This document shows, piece after piece, positions 11,436 to 23,015 of a stretch of 64,000 bases of DNA. Where the stretch lies: contig NC_133774.1 in the NCBI RefSeq assembly GCF_003597395.2, forward strand, positions 47,007,740 to 47,071,739. Direction: 5' to 3'. Positions within the stretch are counted from its first letter, which is position 1. Every line of letters starts with the position of its first letter. The notes below the pieces were generated by a model. The model was given only the letters and a program-made list of their open reading frames with translations. It made no database searches and was not told the origin of the DNA. Made by a program: the position numbers and the translations under genes. Origin of the DNA: Chelonoidis abingdonii (taxonomy: Eukaryota; Chordata; Testudines; Testudinidae).

Positions 11436-11671
11436 TAAGGGTTCGCAAACAGGGGTCGGGACCCCTCAGGGGGTTGCAGGGTTATTACATGGAGGGGTTG
11501 CAAGCTGTCAACCTCCACCCCAAACCCCGCTTTACCTCCAGCATTTATAATGGTGTTAAATATATAAAAAAGTGTTTTTAATTTATAAGGGGGGGGGTCA
11601 CACTCAGAGCCTTGCTATGTGAAAGGGGTCAACAGTTTAAAAAAAAAAAAAAAAAGGTTTGAGAGCCACTG
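11436..11671. mobile_element. hAT-like MITE, 236 bp
   Basis: The left end reads agggttcgcaaac and the right end gtttgagagccactg, forming imperfect inverted ends. The flanks tcctacaa (11428-11435) and tcctacag (11672-11679) match at 7 of 8 bases, the 8-bp duplication of hAT elements. An A-run (11639-11655) lies near the right end. It is nested in DIRS copy A, so it inserted later. Confidence 0.75.
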
Positions 11672-14600
11672 TCCTACAGGGCTCCCCATGAGAGTAAGGG
11701 GCACTCTCATGGTGCGAGGGCAGATCCCTGCAGAGGAATGTCCATAAGAAATGCGTTTCCTTCCTGAGCCAGTCCAGGATGGGTGAGATGACACAGGTGG
11801 AACCCTGGAATCAGCTCTGCTGAAGGCCCCCAGATCGGAAGGTAAATATGGAAAAAGAGGGATCCTCTGGTTCTGGTGTGACAGTGGGATCGAAGCGAAA
11901 AGACGGATGCTTGGCAGTCCCATCATTCATACTGCCTCGTTTATCCAAAGAGTGACCAGTGAAGATAGATGAGCCAGGTCCTTCAGATGTCCCAGTTGGA
12001 ACTTCCTGGATCCCGGGCAGCATTGAGACCTTCGTAAACCCCGGAGGATATATTCCTCCCTTACCTGCAGTCTCCATTTCTCTTGCGCCGTGCCCTCCTG
12101 AGGGATGTCCTTACCCCAGAGTAGGAATCAATACGGATGTCTTGGGAGCAGTTACGTTCCCTAGGCAGAAGCACTCCAGGACAGACTGTGCTACTGATAC
12201 CAGTAAAATCTTCACCGGAATCAGAGGAGTTCGAGGCACCATTATCTCTGAGAAAGCGCAGAAATCCTGACAGGCGTCGGAGAGGCTATACCTACCAGTG
12301 CTCCAGATATGAACCCCTTGGGGACCACTAAGTCCAATGGACCCCCCTCCTTTTGACTTCACTGGGGCCCTTGGAACTCCTGCAGGAGACACCTAGACCA
12401 CTCCTAGGAGTCATACCGCTCCTTCCCCTCTCACCAGCCAGCTTCGTTGGTGTATGAGGAGGAAGTATCAGAACTGGTTCCAATGGTACCAATAATAATA
12501 CTGATTGGAGACTTCCTCATCATCCCCAGATGATGCTGGCACTGCCAAATGACCACTGGCAATACCAGGAGCTGTTGCAAAGGGTTGCTAATGATCTACA
12601 GATCCCACTGGAAGAGGTCTAGGTCCCTCAGTACCAGATCTTGAATGTTTTCCAACCACAAGGACTGACTAGAGTAGCCTTTTCGATCACGAGGCCTTAT
12701 TAGATTCGGTCAGAGTCGTTTGGCACACACTTGCATCTTCTGACCTTGCACCTTAAAGGGCCGTAAAATGCTACTTTGTCCTTGCCAAGGGAGCTGACTT
12801 TGTTTTCCCATATTGCTCCTAACTTGCTGTTGGTACAGGCCGTGATGGAAAGAACTAGATTTCACTACCAGAAGCCTACCCCTGAAGAGAAGGGCTCAAA
12901 GAGACTGGATCTCCTAGGTAGGAAGGTCTTCTCCTCTGCAGGTCTGCAGTTTTATATAGCTAATTACCAGGCGTTATTAGCAAAATACTATTTCAACACC
13001 TATGTCAGACATGCAGACTTCAACTACTATGGAAGACCGAGCCCAATTCCAGTCTTTTCTGGACAAAAGAAAATAGTGACAAAGGTGGTTCTCTAAGCTG
13101 TGGGAGATGCCACAAATACTGCATCCAGAAGTTTGGCCACAGGGCTGGGCATGCGAAGGGACTCGTGGTTCAAGTTGTCGGGCTTTCCTAGAGAGAGCCA
13201 AGACACTATCCCAAACCTCCCTTTCAACGAGTCCAACCTTTTTAATGAAAAGATGGACGAGTCCCTTCACTTGCTAAAGGACTCAAGATTCACTCTGTGC
13301 TTCTTTGGGATTTATACTTCAGTACCCAGGAGGAGACACCAGAGAGAGCCTTTTAGGCCATGACTGCCCCCTGCACATGCTTCATGTTACCAACATCCAC
13401 GTGAGCCTCTGTGCAAATGGCAGAGGATCCAGAGATCCCGTTTCTACGCTCCTACTTCCACAGTGTCTGCTTATTCCCAACTGCAGGCCAAAGGCCATTT
13501 TTGACATGCAGGTAGAGACCTGCTTACCACCACTGATGCAACCTACACCTCCCCTTATCAAGTTAAGAGGTCATCTTATCCTTTTCGCCCACACCTAGGA
13601 CAAGATCATCACAGAGTTGGGTCCTGGAGATTATCCATCCAGGATACTCCACAGTTCCTTTCTTTCCCATCTTCACTGTCCTTCTCCAGGGACCACTCTC
13701 ATCAAATGATTCTTTAGCAAGAGGCGGAATCCCTCTTAAATTGGGGAGCAGTAGAGTGTGTCCAGCCTCACTACCATGGAATAGGGTACTACTCTCCATA
13801 TTCGCTAATCCCCAAAAAAGACAGCAGATGGAGACTTGTCCTTGATCTTTGACAACTCAACATCTTTATTTGAAAGCTGAAGTCAGGATGATTATGCTGG
13901 CATTGATAATCCCCTCCCTTCAGGAGGGAGTGTGGTTTGTGGTTCTCGACATGAAGGATGCATATTTTCACATAAATATTCACCTTTCTCACAGGAAATT
14001 CCTATGCTTTATGGTCACCCAAGATCACTACCAGTTTTGTGTCCTCTCTTTGGGCTTGCTGTGGCACCCAAGGTATTCACGAAAGTGCTCACTGTAGTAG
14101 CAGCCCAGATATGATGTCAGGGCTACATGGTGTTTCCATACCTAGATGACTAGCTCTTGGTGGTCCAATCTCATCAGGAAGTCATGTCACCCACAGAATT
14201 TATTGGATACCTTCTTGCTACCATAGGGTTAACACAAATGAAGAAATTTCATTTGATCACCTACAAAGACATAAAGCTATTATAGGAGTACAGCTGAACT
14301 CTTCCCCCCCCGGCCCTTGCAAAAGCACTTCTCTCAACAGGCAGGTTCCACATAAAGAGCAATTTGATCTCTCACATGACACGCACGCTGCAAGCTATGG
14401 AACAAAACTTCCTTTCTTTATTAGGTCACATGGCTGCATGCACCTATGTGACACCATTTGCCAGACTCCACATGCCCTATCTATAAGCTTGGTTTCATTT
14501 AACTTATCAGCCAAGCGAGATCATATTGACTCTCATGTCACTGTTCCTATCAGAACTCTCATCTCCCTCAGTTGGTGGTCCTATCCACACAAGATCATGG

Positions 14601-16449
14601 TAGGGATTCCCTTCAACCCTACCACACTGCAGGCCACCATCCTGACGGATGCCTCTCTCAGAGGGTGAGGTGCTCACATGGATCACAATACTATTCAGGG
14701 TACCTGGACCACAAGAAAGGGCAAACTATAGACAAACTCACTGGAGCTAAGAGCAGTCTACTTCGTGTGAAGGCCTTCCTTCCCCTCATATGCTCATTCC
14801 ATGTACAGATAATGTCAGACAATATCACCATAGTGGTCCGTATAAAAAAAATGGAGGAGCAAAATCTCATTTCCTCTGTTTGGAAGCTGTCAGGCTTTTT
14901 GGAACTGGTGTTTTGGAAACCATATTACGATATAGGCTGCCTACCTTCTGGGCGTTCACAACTCCTTGGTAGACAAGCTAAGCAGAAGTTTCTCCACGGA
15001 CATGAATGGGAGATATACGACAGTTCTAACCAACATATTTGTACAGTGGGGTACTCCCGTATGGGATGACTTTGCATCTCAGACGAACAGGAAGCTCCAC
15101 ATGTATTACTCCTCCAGGAGATCTATAGGCCATGATTCCCAGGGCATTGTTCTCCTATTCCCCTGGACAGATGGCCTCAAATACGCTTTTCTTCGCTTCC
15201 TCCTGCTGCCACAATTTCTACTAAAGATGTGTCGCAAAAGGGCCACTGTCATCTTCCTGGCACCCTACTGGCACAGACAGTTGTGGTTCTCAGAACTTCT
15301 AATGATGTTTATATTCCCACCTATCCGAATCCGCTCATGTGTGGGAAGTCAGGCACCACAACCTGGACTCTCTCCACCTCACAGCCTGAATTTTGGGTGG
15401 GTATTGGAAATAGAACACTCATGCTCTATCTCTGTCCAGGAAATCCTTAGCCAAAGTAGAACGGATTCTACTAGAGCCTGCTACTGGACTGAAACAGTTT
15501 TTTTTGGCCTGGATACGTCCCCACCACCATATGCCTGATACTGTGAACATTCTGATCATCCTAGACTATCTCCTCTGCTTAGCCTTCAGTCCTATCAGTG
15601 CCTTCAGTCCTGTCAGTGCAGCTATCAGTGCCTTCCTCTCTCTGGTGGAGAGACATTCTGTCTTATACACCTGACTACTGTGCAATTTAAAAAAGGCTTA
15701 TCAGGACCTTCCCAGTGGTTATTAAACCTACGTCTCAATGGGACCATAACTGTGTCCTGTCGATATTCACAGGTTTGTCCTTCGAACCTACGGCAACATT
15801 GCCATGACCTACCTCTCTATGAAAGTGGTATTTTTAGTGGCAGTCACTTTGGCTATGCGGGTCAGTGAGCTCAGAGCCATGATGGCAGACCACCTGTACA
15901 GAGTATTCTGCAAAGAGAATGTCTCCCTTAGGTTATACCCCAAATTTCTCCCCATGATTGGTTGAGTTCTATGTTAAATGGTCGATCCACTTACCTGTAT
16001 TTCTTCCAAAATCACGTTTCTTTGAGACAAAAGATTTCACTCCATTGACCTCAGGTGAGCCCTGGCTTTCTACCTACAGAGAACTAAACCCATTAGAAAA
16101 ACTGAGACCCGTTGTCATCATAGTAGAAAGGTCACATGGACAGACCTCACAGAGGATTTCTAAGTGTGTTTTGGGATTTATACTAGAGGGGTACTAGCTA
16201 AACTTCCCCCTCCCCCTTTGGGAAATACTACTACTCATTCCACATGAGCACAAGCAGCCTCCACAGTCTCCTTATTGGACCTTCTGCTGCAGTCATCTGC
16301 AGAACAGCCCCTGGGAGCTCTGTCCACACATTTGTCTTGCACTACACATTCAAGCCATAGCTGTGGATGTGGCCATATGAACAGCAGTAGTACAGGCGTC
16401 TCTGCTTCAAACATCCTTGCTCCCTTCTTTACTTTGAGCACTGCTTGCT

Positions 16450-16805
16450 AGTCATCGATATGTAGAATACACACAGGGACCAGTACTTGAAGAAGAAAGG
16501 AAGGTTACTTATTGTAACCGTAGGTTTTTGAGGTGTGTGGTCCCTATCTGTATTCCACTACCTGCTCTCCTTCCCCTCTGCTTTAGATCCTGTTATCTTG
16601 TGATAAGAGGGAACTGGAGAAGTGTTAACCTGCCCCTTATGCCCTCGGTTGGGAGCACAAGAAGAGCTATTGTGCATGTATCGGTGAATGGACACTACTT
16701 TAAAGAATTCGACTTGAGCGCATGGCGTGCATGCATACCCATGTGTGGAATACACATAGGGACAACACATCTTGAAGAACCTCCCATTACAGTAAGTAAT
16801 CTCCC
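16450..16805 (+). repeat. Folded terminal repeats closing DIRS copy A
   Basis: Three related arms alternate in direction: about 16455-16495, its inverted partner 16510-16560, and a further copy 16743-16805. The shared core is gaatacacacagggacca with cttgaagaa; the partner reads ggtccctatctgtattcc. A terminal repeat next to a segment complementary to the element ends is the known DIRS architecture, used to circularise the cDNA. Confidence 0.65.
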
Positions 16806-16810
16806 CTTAT

Positions 16811-17380
16811 CACTGCTCCCTATTGGTCAGTGTATCCATAACAGCTTAAAAATAAAATACTGTCCCTTAGGAACTGGGGCCTCGCCCACTTGGCAAACAT
16901 TAGATTCCATTTTTTAAATTATCTTACTGTTACATTTATCTTTTATGCTAAAGGTGTTCAAATTAATAAATGGAGCATCTTGATTTAGCCAAGAGAAACT
17001 GAGCATATTTTAAATTCCCAAAAGAGGTCTCACAGAAAATGATAAATTCCTCACTTGAAATTCAGACCTACCAGAACTTTGAAGTACATTTTTAAAAAGT
17101 TCTGTGGGAAATGGCTGTGGGGAGTTGTGACTGAAAATTGTGTCTTACTGTAGCGTCTAGAGGCTCCAACCACATTCTGGGACCCATTTTGCTGGATGCT
17201 ATACAAACACAGTTAATACAATTTAATAAAGTTAAGTTGCTTGCTTGCTTCTGCTGCTGGGGGGAAAAAAATAGTGGTGAATCACTTTACCACTAATAAA
17301 CATTCAACATTAAGCTAAGAGCAACAGACTGTTGTACTTAAATTAGTATAGCTCAGAGGTTTCAGTACTCTGGTAGTAAC
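16811..17380. other. Intron sequence with an old LINE tail
   Basis: Mostly unassigned. At about 17150-17235 a stretch containing gggacccattttgctgg and gctatacaaacac belongs to an old dispersed amniote repeat, in minus orientation relative to 46765-46875. It resembles a CR1/L2-type 3' tail. Nothing else seen. Confidence 0.45.
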
Positions 17381-18094
17381 TGTGATGGGGTGGGGTTCCC
17401 CATGCAGTGTGGGGTGAGTTCACACCATCCCTCAAGCAGACCTTTACCTCAAGGCAGTGAGACCTAAGGACTAGAGTTGATAGGGTTACCCTGGTCTGCA
17501 GGGCAGTAAGGCCTAGCGGCCAGAGTCAATAGACTGGCCCTGGTTCACAGGGCAATAGGGCCTAATGGCCAAAGTCAGTAGGATGGCAGGTTGCCACCTG
17601 CAAGTGGGTGGCAGGCTGTCATCTGGAGGCGGGTGGCAGTCAAGGCAGGGCGACCTGGGCACTCGCCACTGAGTGGGGATCCAGCCGCAACATGCAGACT
17701 ATGGTTGGAATTATGGTTAGTCCTTCCCTGGGGCTATTTCCAGTCATGACTCCTGCGTACGTGGTCTGGGCAGTTTTAGGGTTCCCGGTTTCCTCTGCCT
17801 GGGCTGTTCCCAGTGGCTCCGAAGTCCCTGGAGTGTCTACACGTACCGGGGAATCTGCTGGGGTATCGGTGCCTCCGGCTTCTGCATTCAGGGTCTGCTG
17901 TGGCTCCGAGGCTGCAGCTCTAACGGATGTCCTTTCTCTCCGGTGGTCAGCCCAGATGAAGCTGAATTGCTCGCTCTTATACTAGTACTGCACTTGGGGC
18001 ATGCCCAGTAGGGCTGTGGGGACAGGGCTTCCTTAGCCCACAAGGAGGGGTTAACCCTTTCGTGTCCAGTACAGAGTGAGTTCGCTCCATTACA
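17381..18094 (+). mobile_element. Solo LTR, 714 bp
   Basis: It starts TGTGATGG and ends CCATTACA, an imperfect inverted pair with the TG...CA ends of an LTR. The adjoining bases are gtaac on the left and ataac on the right, matching at 4 of 5, as for a short integrase duplication. At 17453-17585 are nearly three tandem copies of a unit of about 48 bp carrying agggcagtaaggcctagcgg or variants. No coding region adjoins it, which suggests recombination between two LTRs. I cannot assign Gypsy or ERV. Confidence 0.6.
17453..17585. repeat. Tandem repeat, unit about 48 bp, within the LTR
   Basis: Three successive units share the frame 'aggcagt.aggcct...ggccagagtca.taga..ggccctggt' with about 15-20% divergence. 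The array lies near the 5' end of the solo LTR. Confidence 0.6.
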
Positions 18095-20199
18095 ATAACA
18101 CTTACATACTACAGTGATAAGTACTGTAGAAAGGCCTAAGATTGTTGCCTCAGGATAATTTCCCAGATACTGGAGTTATAAAAAACAAAGCAAAAGAATA
18201 TATTTTTAAAGTTATATTAAAGACATATAAACAGATGCATTTAGACTGCTCTGAAAAGTTTACAATATTTTAGTATACTATACGGTGCCAGACTGTTAGT
18301 GCTAAGCAGTGGCTCACTATGGCCAGCTCTCCCTCTCTTTTGAATGATTGAGTAAAAACTGCTATTTAACTTTATGTGGTGCTCTAGACAACACTGTTTC
18401 CCAGCCTCCTCAGGATCCGCTACCACATGAAAGGGGCAGAAGTGGCAAAAAGACTGGTTTGGCGTAAAGGGAGTGTAAAAACAAAACAACCCACCCACTC
18501 CCCAGAGTTGCACTGCCTTCTGTCACAGAACACTTCCATCTCTGGATTCTACACTGAAATGAGGTAGAGATGTAAATAAAAGTATAAACATTTTAAACTA
18601 AACAAGGGCTATGAATGCTCTGAAGCAGTCCTCAGGCCTGGCAGTGCTCAGCAAAGTATTCGCCTAGTCAGTCGGCGATAGGATGAGTCAACTTCCCCAC
18701 CACCCAGGTACTGTGGTAATATGACATTATGTAAGGATCTTGCTTCTGTCTGTATGTTGGATAGAATCAATCGGTGTAATAAACTGTTGAGTAGTGGCTC
18801 TTTGAGTGCTTCTAATGTTTATACCAAAGAGGTCTGAGTCTGTTATTGCCTCATAGCTGATGGACTTGGTCCTTTAGCTCCTATTAGTAGAGGGCTCGTG
18901 CTTTGAGATTCAGAGATGCTGGGTTCACTACTTGAAAGCGACCTGATTAGAGGTGTCATGACACTAATATAGCTACTATGCCATTAAAGCACCTGCTGAT
19001 TCCCTGGCACAGAGGCCTATGCCAGTATATATGCAGTATATTCCAGTTTTCAGTGCTATACTGCATGCTACTGAGGTTGCCTGTACCAGGTTATGTGACT
19101 GCCTACCACATCAACATAAGCTAATTGTTTCTGTGCATTTAAAACCTGCCGGTGCTAAACAGTCCAATAAAAAGGAACGAGGAAGACTGGTATCTTCTGT
19201 GGTTCTCCCAAACTCTCCTGCTTCCTCTTCCTCAGAGCAAATAGGTACGGCATTGCTACTTGTGCTTGATACCACCCACTGGACCACTTTAGAAATGTTG
19301 TACTTATTTACTCTGAGGTGGATGAGGGAAAGGAAGTGGGGAAGGCAGGACCATTAGTGACAACACAGGGTTGTAGCTAGTCAGACTTTACAAGCTTTGA
19401 AAACTTTATAGTCTGCTGTGTTCCATTTTGTAGTAAGTAATGGAGGTTGTTTTCTGGGTGACTGCACAGGTTCCATCTAGATGTTCGTGAGCCCCATGTG
19501 TGTGAGATTGTATTCATTTTGAATGTGTCCATTGGGATAATGCCTGCATCATACATGATTTCATGCCCACTGTAGATGAGACTATGAAGGGTGAGGTGGC
19601 CCAACTGCCACTTGCTTCCTTTTTACTGATGATGGCTGCGAGACAGAACACTTGTAGAGTGCATGTCCTTACACGGTGTGACAAAGTTTTAGCGTAGTTC
19701 TTCTTCAATATTATTGTAACTAGAATTAGTTTGTTTCCTTTGCCTGTTGCCAACCTTTATAAAAGCTAATTATCCCCTAGTCCTCTCGCTTTCTCCCCCC
19801 AATTACAGTGGATTACAGCCCTTATCATGGCAGAAACAGTCACCAGCTTCAAGAACTGTCTGTCCTGCAGCTCTGTCATGCCCTTAAACATTGTGTTCCC
19901 TTTGTCTTACATGCTGCTCTACAAATGGCGAGATAACAGAACATTGGTCTGAATCTCATTTATCTTTTAAAAGAACTCGAAGAGCAGGGAGGTGACACAA
20001 ACTGTTTCTGTTCAAAAAATCCTTGCTGCCTTCCACTTGTGCTATCAGGGAAACATGCAGCAGGACAGTCTCCACCCCAGTGAGCTATAGCTTGATTCCT
20101 AGCTCCCGAGCTGCCGCCTCCTACAGACCTACTCCTTTACTGCCTCAATAACTTTTGAGAGAGAAAGAAAATAGCATGGCTCTAGTGGAGGATCCAGGT
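18095..20199. other. Unassigned intron sequence
   Basis: No exon, RNA gene or nameable transposon is visible. Short open frames such as 19019-19357 lack known motifs. Some of it may be decayed repeat, perhaps the 5' part of DIRS copy B. Confidence 0.45.
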
Positions 20200-20892
20200 G
20201 CAGTTTGTGCTCACCGACAATGAGTAAGAGACTTTTCTCCTCAGGCCTCATCTTCTAAGGATCAAGCTTGGACTACCATTGTGGTATGCCACTACTGAAG
20301 GGTAAATTGGCAACAATGGTTCCTTTAGAACACGAGGACAGCACTGCCCTGGTCCTACCACCTTGGGAATGTCCTTGTCAGTACAGACTTAAGCACTGGC
20401 ATTTTCAGCATTCACCATGTTGCGCCTAGTACCGATCACAGCCTTCACAGTTCTGAGTAACATTGTGGCATTGGACATCCTGGGACCAAAGCGTTTCACG
20501 GTGCTGGCTGAAGCAAATCAACTGTTTCCAGCTCTCAACATACTCCCCTTCAACTACTGGAGGGTGAAGAAATCAACGGTGTGGGGAGGATGATCATCAC
20601 TTCCTACTCCAGGAGCACTCAGGTGACTATGCTCTTCTGGACAGTCAGTCCACGCACCTTGGCCTCACATGACAAGCTCAAAGACCTATTAAAGGCAATT
20701 GTGGAAATTCTTGATATACTGCGAGAAGTCATTCAGGAGAAGGCGCATAAGTTGTTGGATATTGTCACAAGGCAGCGGCTTCCTGGGATGCCCTCCTGTG
20801 ATAGGCCATGGCATGACAGACACACCTCCATTTTCCCCTTCAGAGTTTTCAGTAACTGCACATCAAGATCTCTTGCTTCAGTAATAACGCTC

Positions 20893-21781
20893 TGTGATGA
20901 ATGTGCGGGGAGAGAGCTCTCTTTGATGGACAGCCAACCAGCCAGTTAGCTGTAAAATCCCTCTTGATAGCTGTTTTCTGCTTGCTTTACCTGTAAAGTG
21001 TTAGAAGTCCCCCAGGTAAAGAAAAGGAAGAGAGCAACTGACCAAAAGAGCCAATGGGAAGGTAGAACTTTTTAAAATTGGGAAATAAATTTTTCCTTTG
21101 TCTGTTGTCTCTGCAGCCCAGAAATAACACAGAGCAGCAATGCTATAAGCAGGACTGCTGTGTAAGGTTTGACCCAGGTATGAAAAATTTTTCCATACCT
21201 AGAAGGAATTATTGAGACAGGAAATGTTGAGCTAGATGCGATCAGGTTTATTTCTTTATTTTGGCTTGTGAATCTCCTCTGTGCTAACCCCAGAGGCTGT
21301 TGTTTGCTTATAATCTTTAAGCTGAACCCCCAAGAAAGCTGTTTTGGGTGCTTAATTTTTGGAATTTCTCTTTTAAAATCTAGAAAAAGCTTAAGTTCAA
21401 GATGTATTTTATTCCTTTTGATTTTTTAATAAAATTTACCTTTTTTAAGAACAGGATTGGATTTTTGGTGTCCTGAGAGGGTTGTGCATTATATTGTTTA
21501 ATTAACTGGTGAGCTAATTTTCTTTTCTTTCTCAGCTCTTCCCCAGAGGGGATGAAAGGGCTTGAGGGTATCCCACAGGGAGGAATTCCCAAGGGCTCCT
21601 TCCTGGGTTCAAGAGCTGTTGTTGTTGTTGTTGTTGTTGTTTTTTTTTGCGTTTAGGTGGTGGCAGCATTTTCCAAGCTAAGTTCAGAGAAAAGCTGTAA
21701 CCTTGGGAGTGTAATACAAGCCTGGAGTAGCAAGTATTTTAAAATCACTCAAAGTGCCAGAGTGGGGATTCAGCCTTGACA
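20893..21781 (+). mobile_element. Probable solo LTR, 889 bp, nested in DIRS copy B
   Basis: The block starts TGTGATGAATG and ends CCTTGACA. It contains AATAAA at about 21085 and again near 21428, as expected of an LTR with a polyadenylation signal. I recognise the sequence from memory as a repeated LTR type in turtles. The flanks do not give a clear target duplication, so the exact ends are uncertain. A (GTT)n tract lies at 21617-21640. Confidence 0.45.
21617..21649. repeat. (GTT)n microsatellite followed by a T-run
   Basis: About eight GTT units followed by ten T residues. Confidence 0.9.
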
Positions 21782-22146
21782 CTCTCTTTGGGACCAGTTT
21801 ATTACCAAAACATAATGTAAAAGCGTCCATAACAAAAGTCCTCAAACATAGTTGGTTTTTCATCTCAGTGTGTATAGTCCTTAAAATCCCACATCTTGTA
21901 GTCTGTTGACATAAAACATACCACTCTCAGGTGTAATCTGCCACGCCTAAGTTCCTTGTCCTCTTCTGACAGGACAGCAACCCCAACCCTTCCACTTGGC
22001 AGGTAACCCTTCTCTTCCCAGCAGGAACCCCTAAGTTTCTGCTGGGTGATCATTTTCACAGGGGAACATCCCTCAGCTCTCTTTGGTCTTTTGGCTTCAG
22101 CTTTCCCATGTACCTTCTTTAAGACCAATTGAAGTGAGCTGATGAG
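21782..22146. repeat. Unclassified repeat-like block between the LTR and the 869-bp element
   Basis: Contains ttattaccaaaacataatg, which I recall as part of a dispersed turtle LTR-type repeat, and TTTATT near its left end (AATAAA on the minus strand). Without a visible end this stays tentative. Confidence 0.3.
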
Positions 22147-23015
22147 TAAGGCTATGATTTTGTCATGGATATTTTTTTAGTAAAAGTCATGGATGGGTCA
22201 CGGGTACTAACAAGAAATCATGGAAGCCGTGACCTGTCTCTGACTTTTTTTACTTAAAAAATCTGACAAAATGGGGAGGGAAGATGGTCCAGCACCCTGT
22301 CCCCTCCCTCAACCTGCTGCAGCTGGGAGCTGCAGGATCCCCTTTGCCTTGAAGCTGGAGAGAGTCCCCCTGCCACGTCTGCCAGTAGTTGGAGAGCTGG
22401 GGGTGGGGTCCCTTTCAGCAGCTGCTGAGTAGCTCTGGGGTCCCTCTGCCAGTGTCGGAGGTGACTGGGAGCTGCGGAGGGAGGGAGGAAGCAGCTCAAA
22501 GTGCTGAGCAGCTGCAGGGGTCCTTCTGCTGCCATTGCTGGTGGCTGGGCAGCTCAGGGGTCCCCACTGGCAGTGGCAGGTGGCTAGTTGTGGGAGTCCT
22601 TGCGCTGCTGGCATGAGGGCGCTCTGGGGAGGGCCCTTCCAGCGGCCACTAAGCAGCTCCAGGGCAGCTGGTGGGCGAGGGTACCAGCTGCTTGCAGAAG
22701 CTGAGCAGCTGCTGGGGGGGGTCCCTGCCAGTGGCAGCGACTGAAGAGCTCAAGGGTCTCCCTCGATGGCAGCCAGGCAGTTGTAGGGGGGGTACTCCGC
22801 AGTCAGTGGAGGCTGAGCTCCTGCAGGGGTCTCCCTCTGTTGGCTTCAGCAGATGTTACTGAGCATGCTCAGTACACTAAGTAGCAAATGCACTCATATA
22901 GCAGTTTTTCACACTACAGGGCGTTTGGTCAGCTGCAGGGGTTCCCAGTGTCACGGAGGTCACTGGAAGTCATGGATTTTGTGACTTCTGCAACCTCCGT
23001 GACATTGTAACCTTA
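22147..23015. mobile_element. Non-autonomous DNA transposon, 869 bp, hAT-like
   Basis: The ends are inverted relatives: taaggctatgattttgtca on the left, and taaggttacaatgtcac reading in from the right on the other strand. The flanks ctgatgag (22139-22146) and ctgacaag (23016-23023) agree at 6 of 8 positions, suggesting an old 8-bp duplication. Inside each end is the motif 'gtcatgga...gtgactt'. The centre (about 22290-22860) is a GC-rich array of diverged short units around 'gcagctgcaggggtccc'. It encodes no protein. Confidence 0.65.

Larger units (their letters stand above)
10500..16810 (+). mobile_element. DIRS-type tyrosine-recombinase retrotransposon, copy A (degenerate)
   Basis: Parts appear in DIRS order. 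A gag-like segment with a cysteine motif (CLCCLGE, about 11208-11230) lies near the start. A reverse transcriptase follows at about 13790-14160, including VVLDMKDAYFHI and a YLDD box followed by a stop. The RNase H end and the downstream VDKLSRSF segment are at about 14960-15310, and a tyrosine-recombinase segment with VAVTLAMRVSEL is near 15840-15880. It ends in folded terminal repeats at 16450-16805. Stops and frameshifts are everywhere. Two hAT-like elements sit inside the gag part. The left end is approximate and no left terminal repeat was found. Confidence 0.75.

Noticed and set aside
22290..22860. GC-rich, CpG-island-like block that might be a promoter
   Set aside because: It is the repetitive centre of an 869-bp transposon in the middle of an intron, with no first exon nearby.
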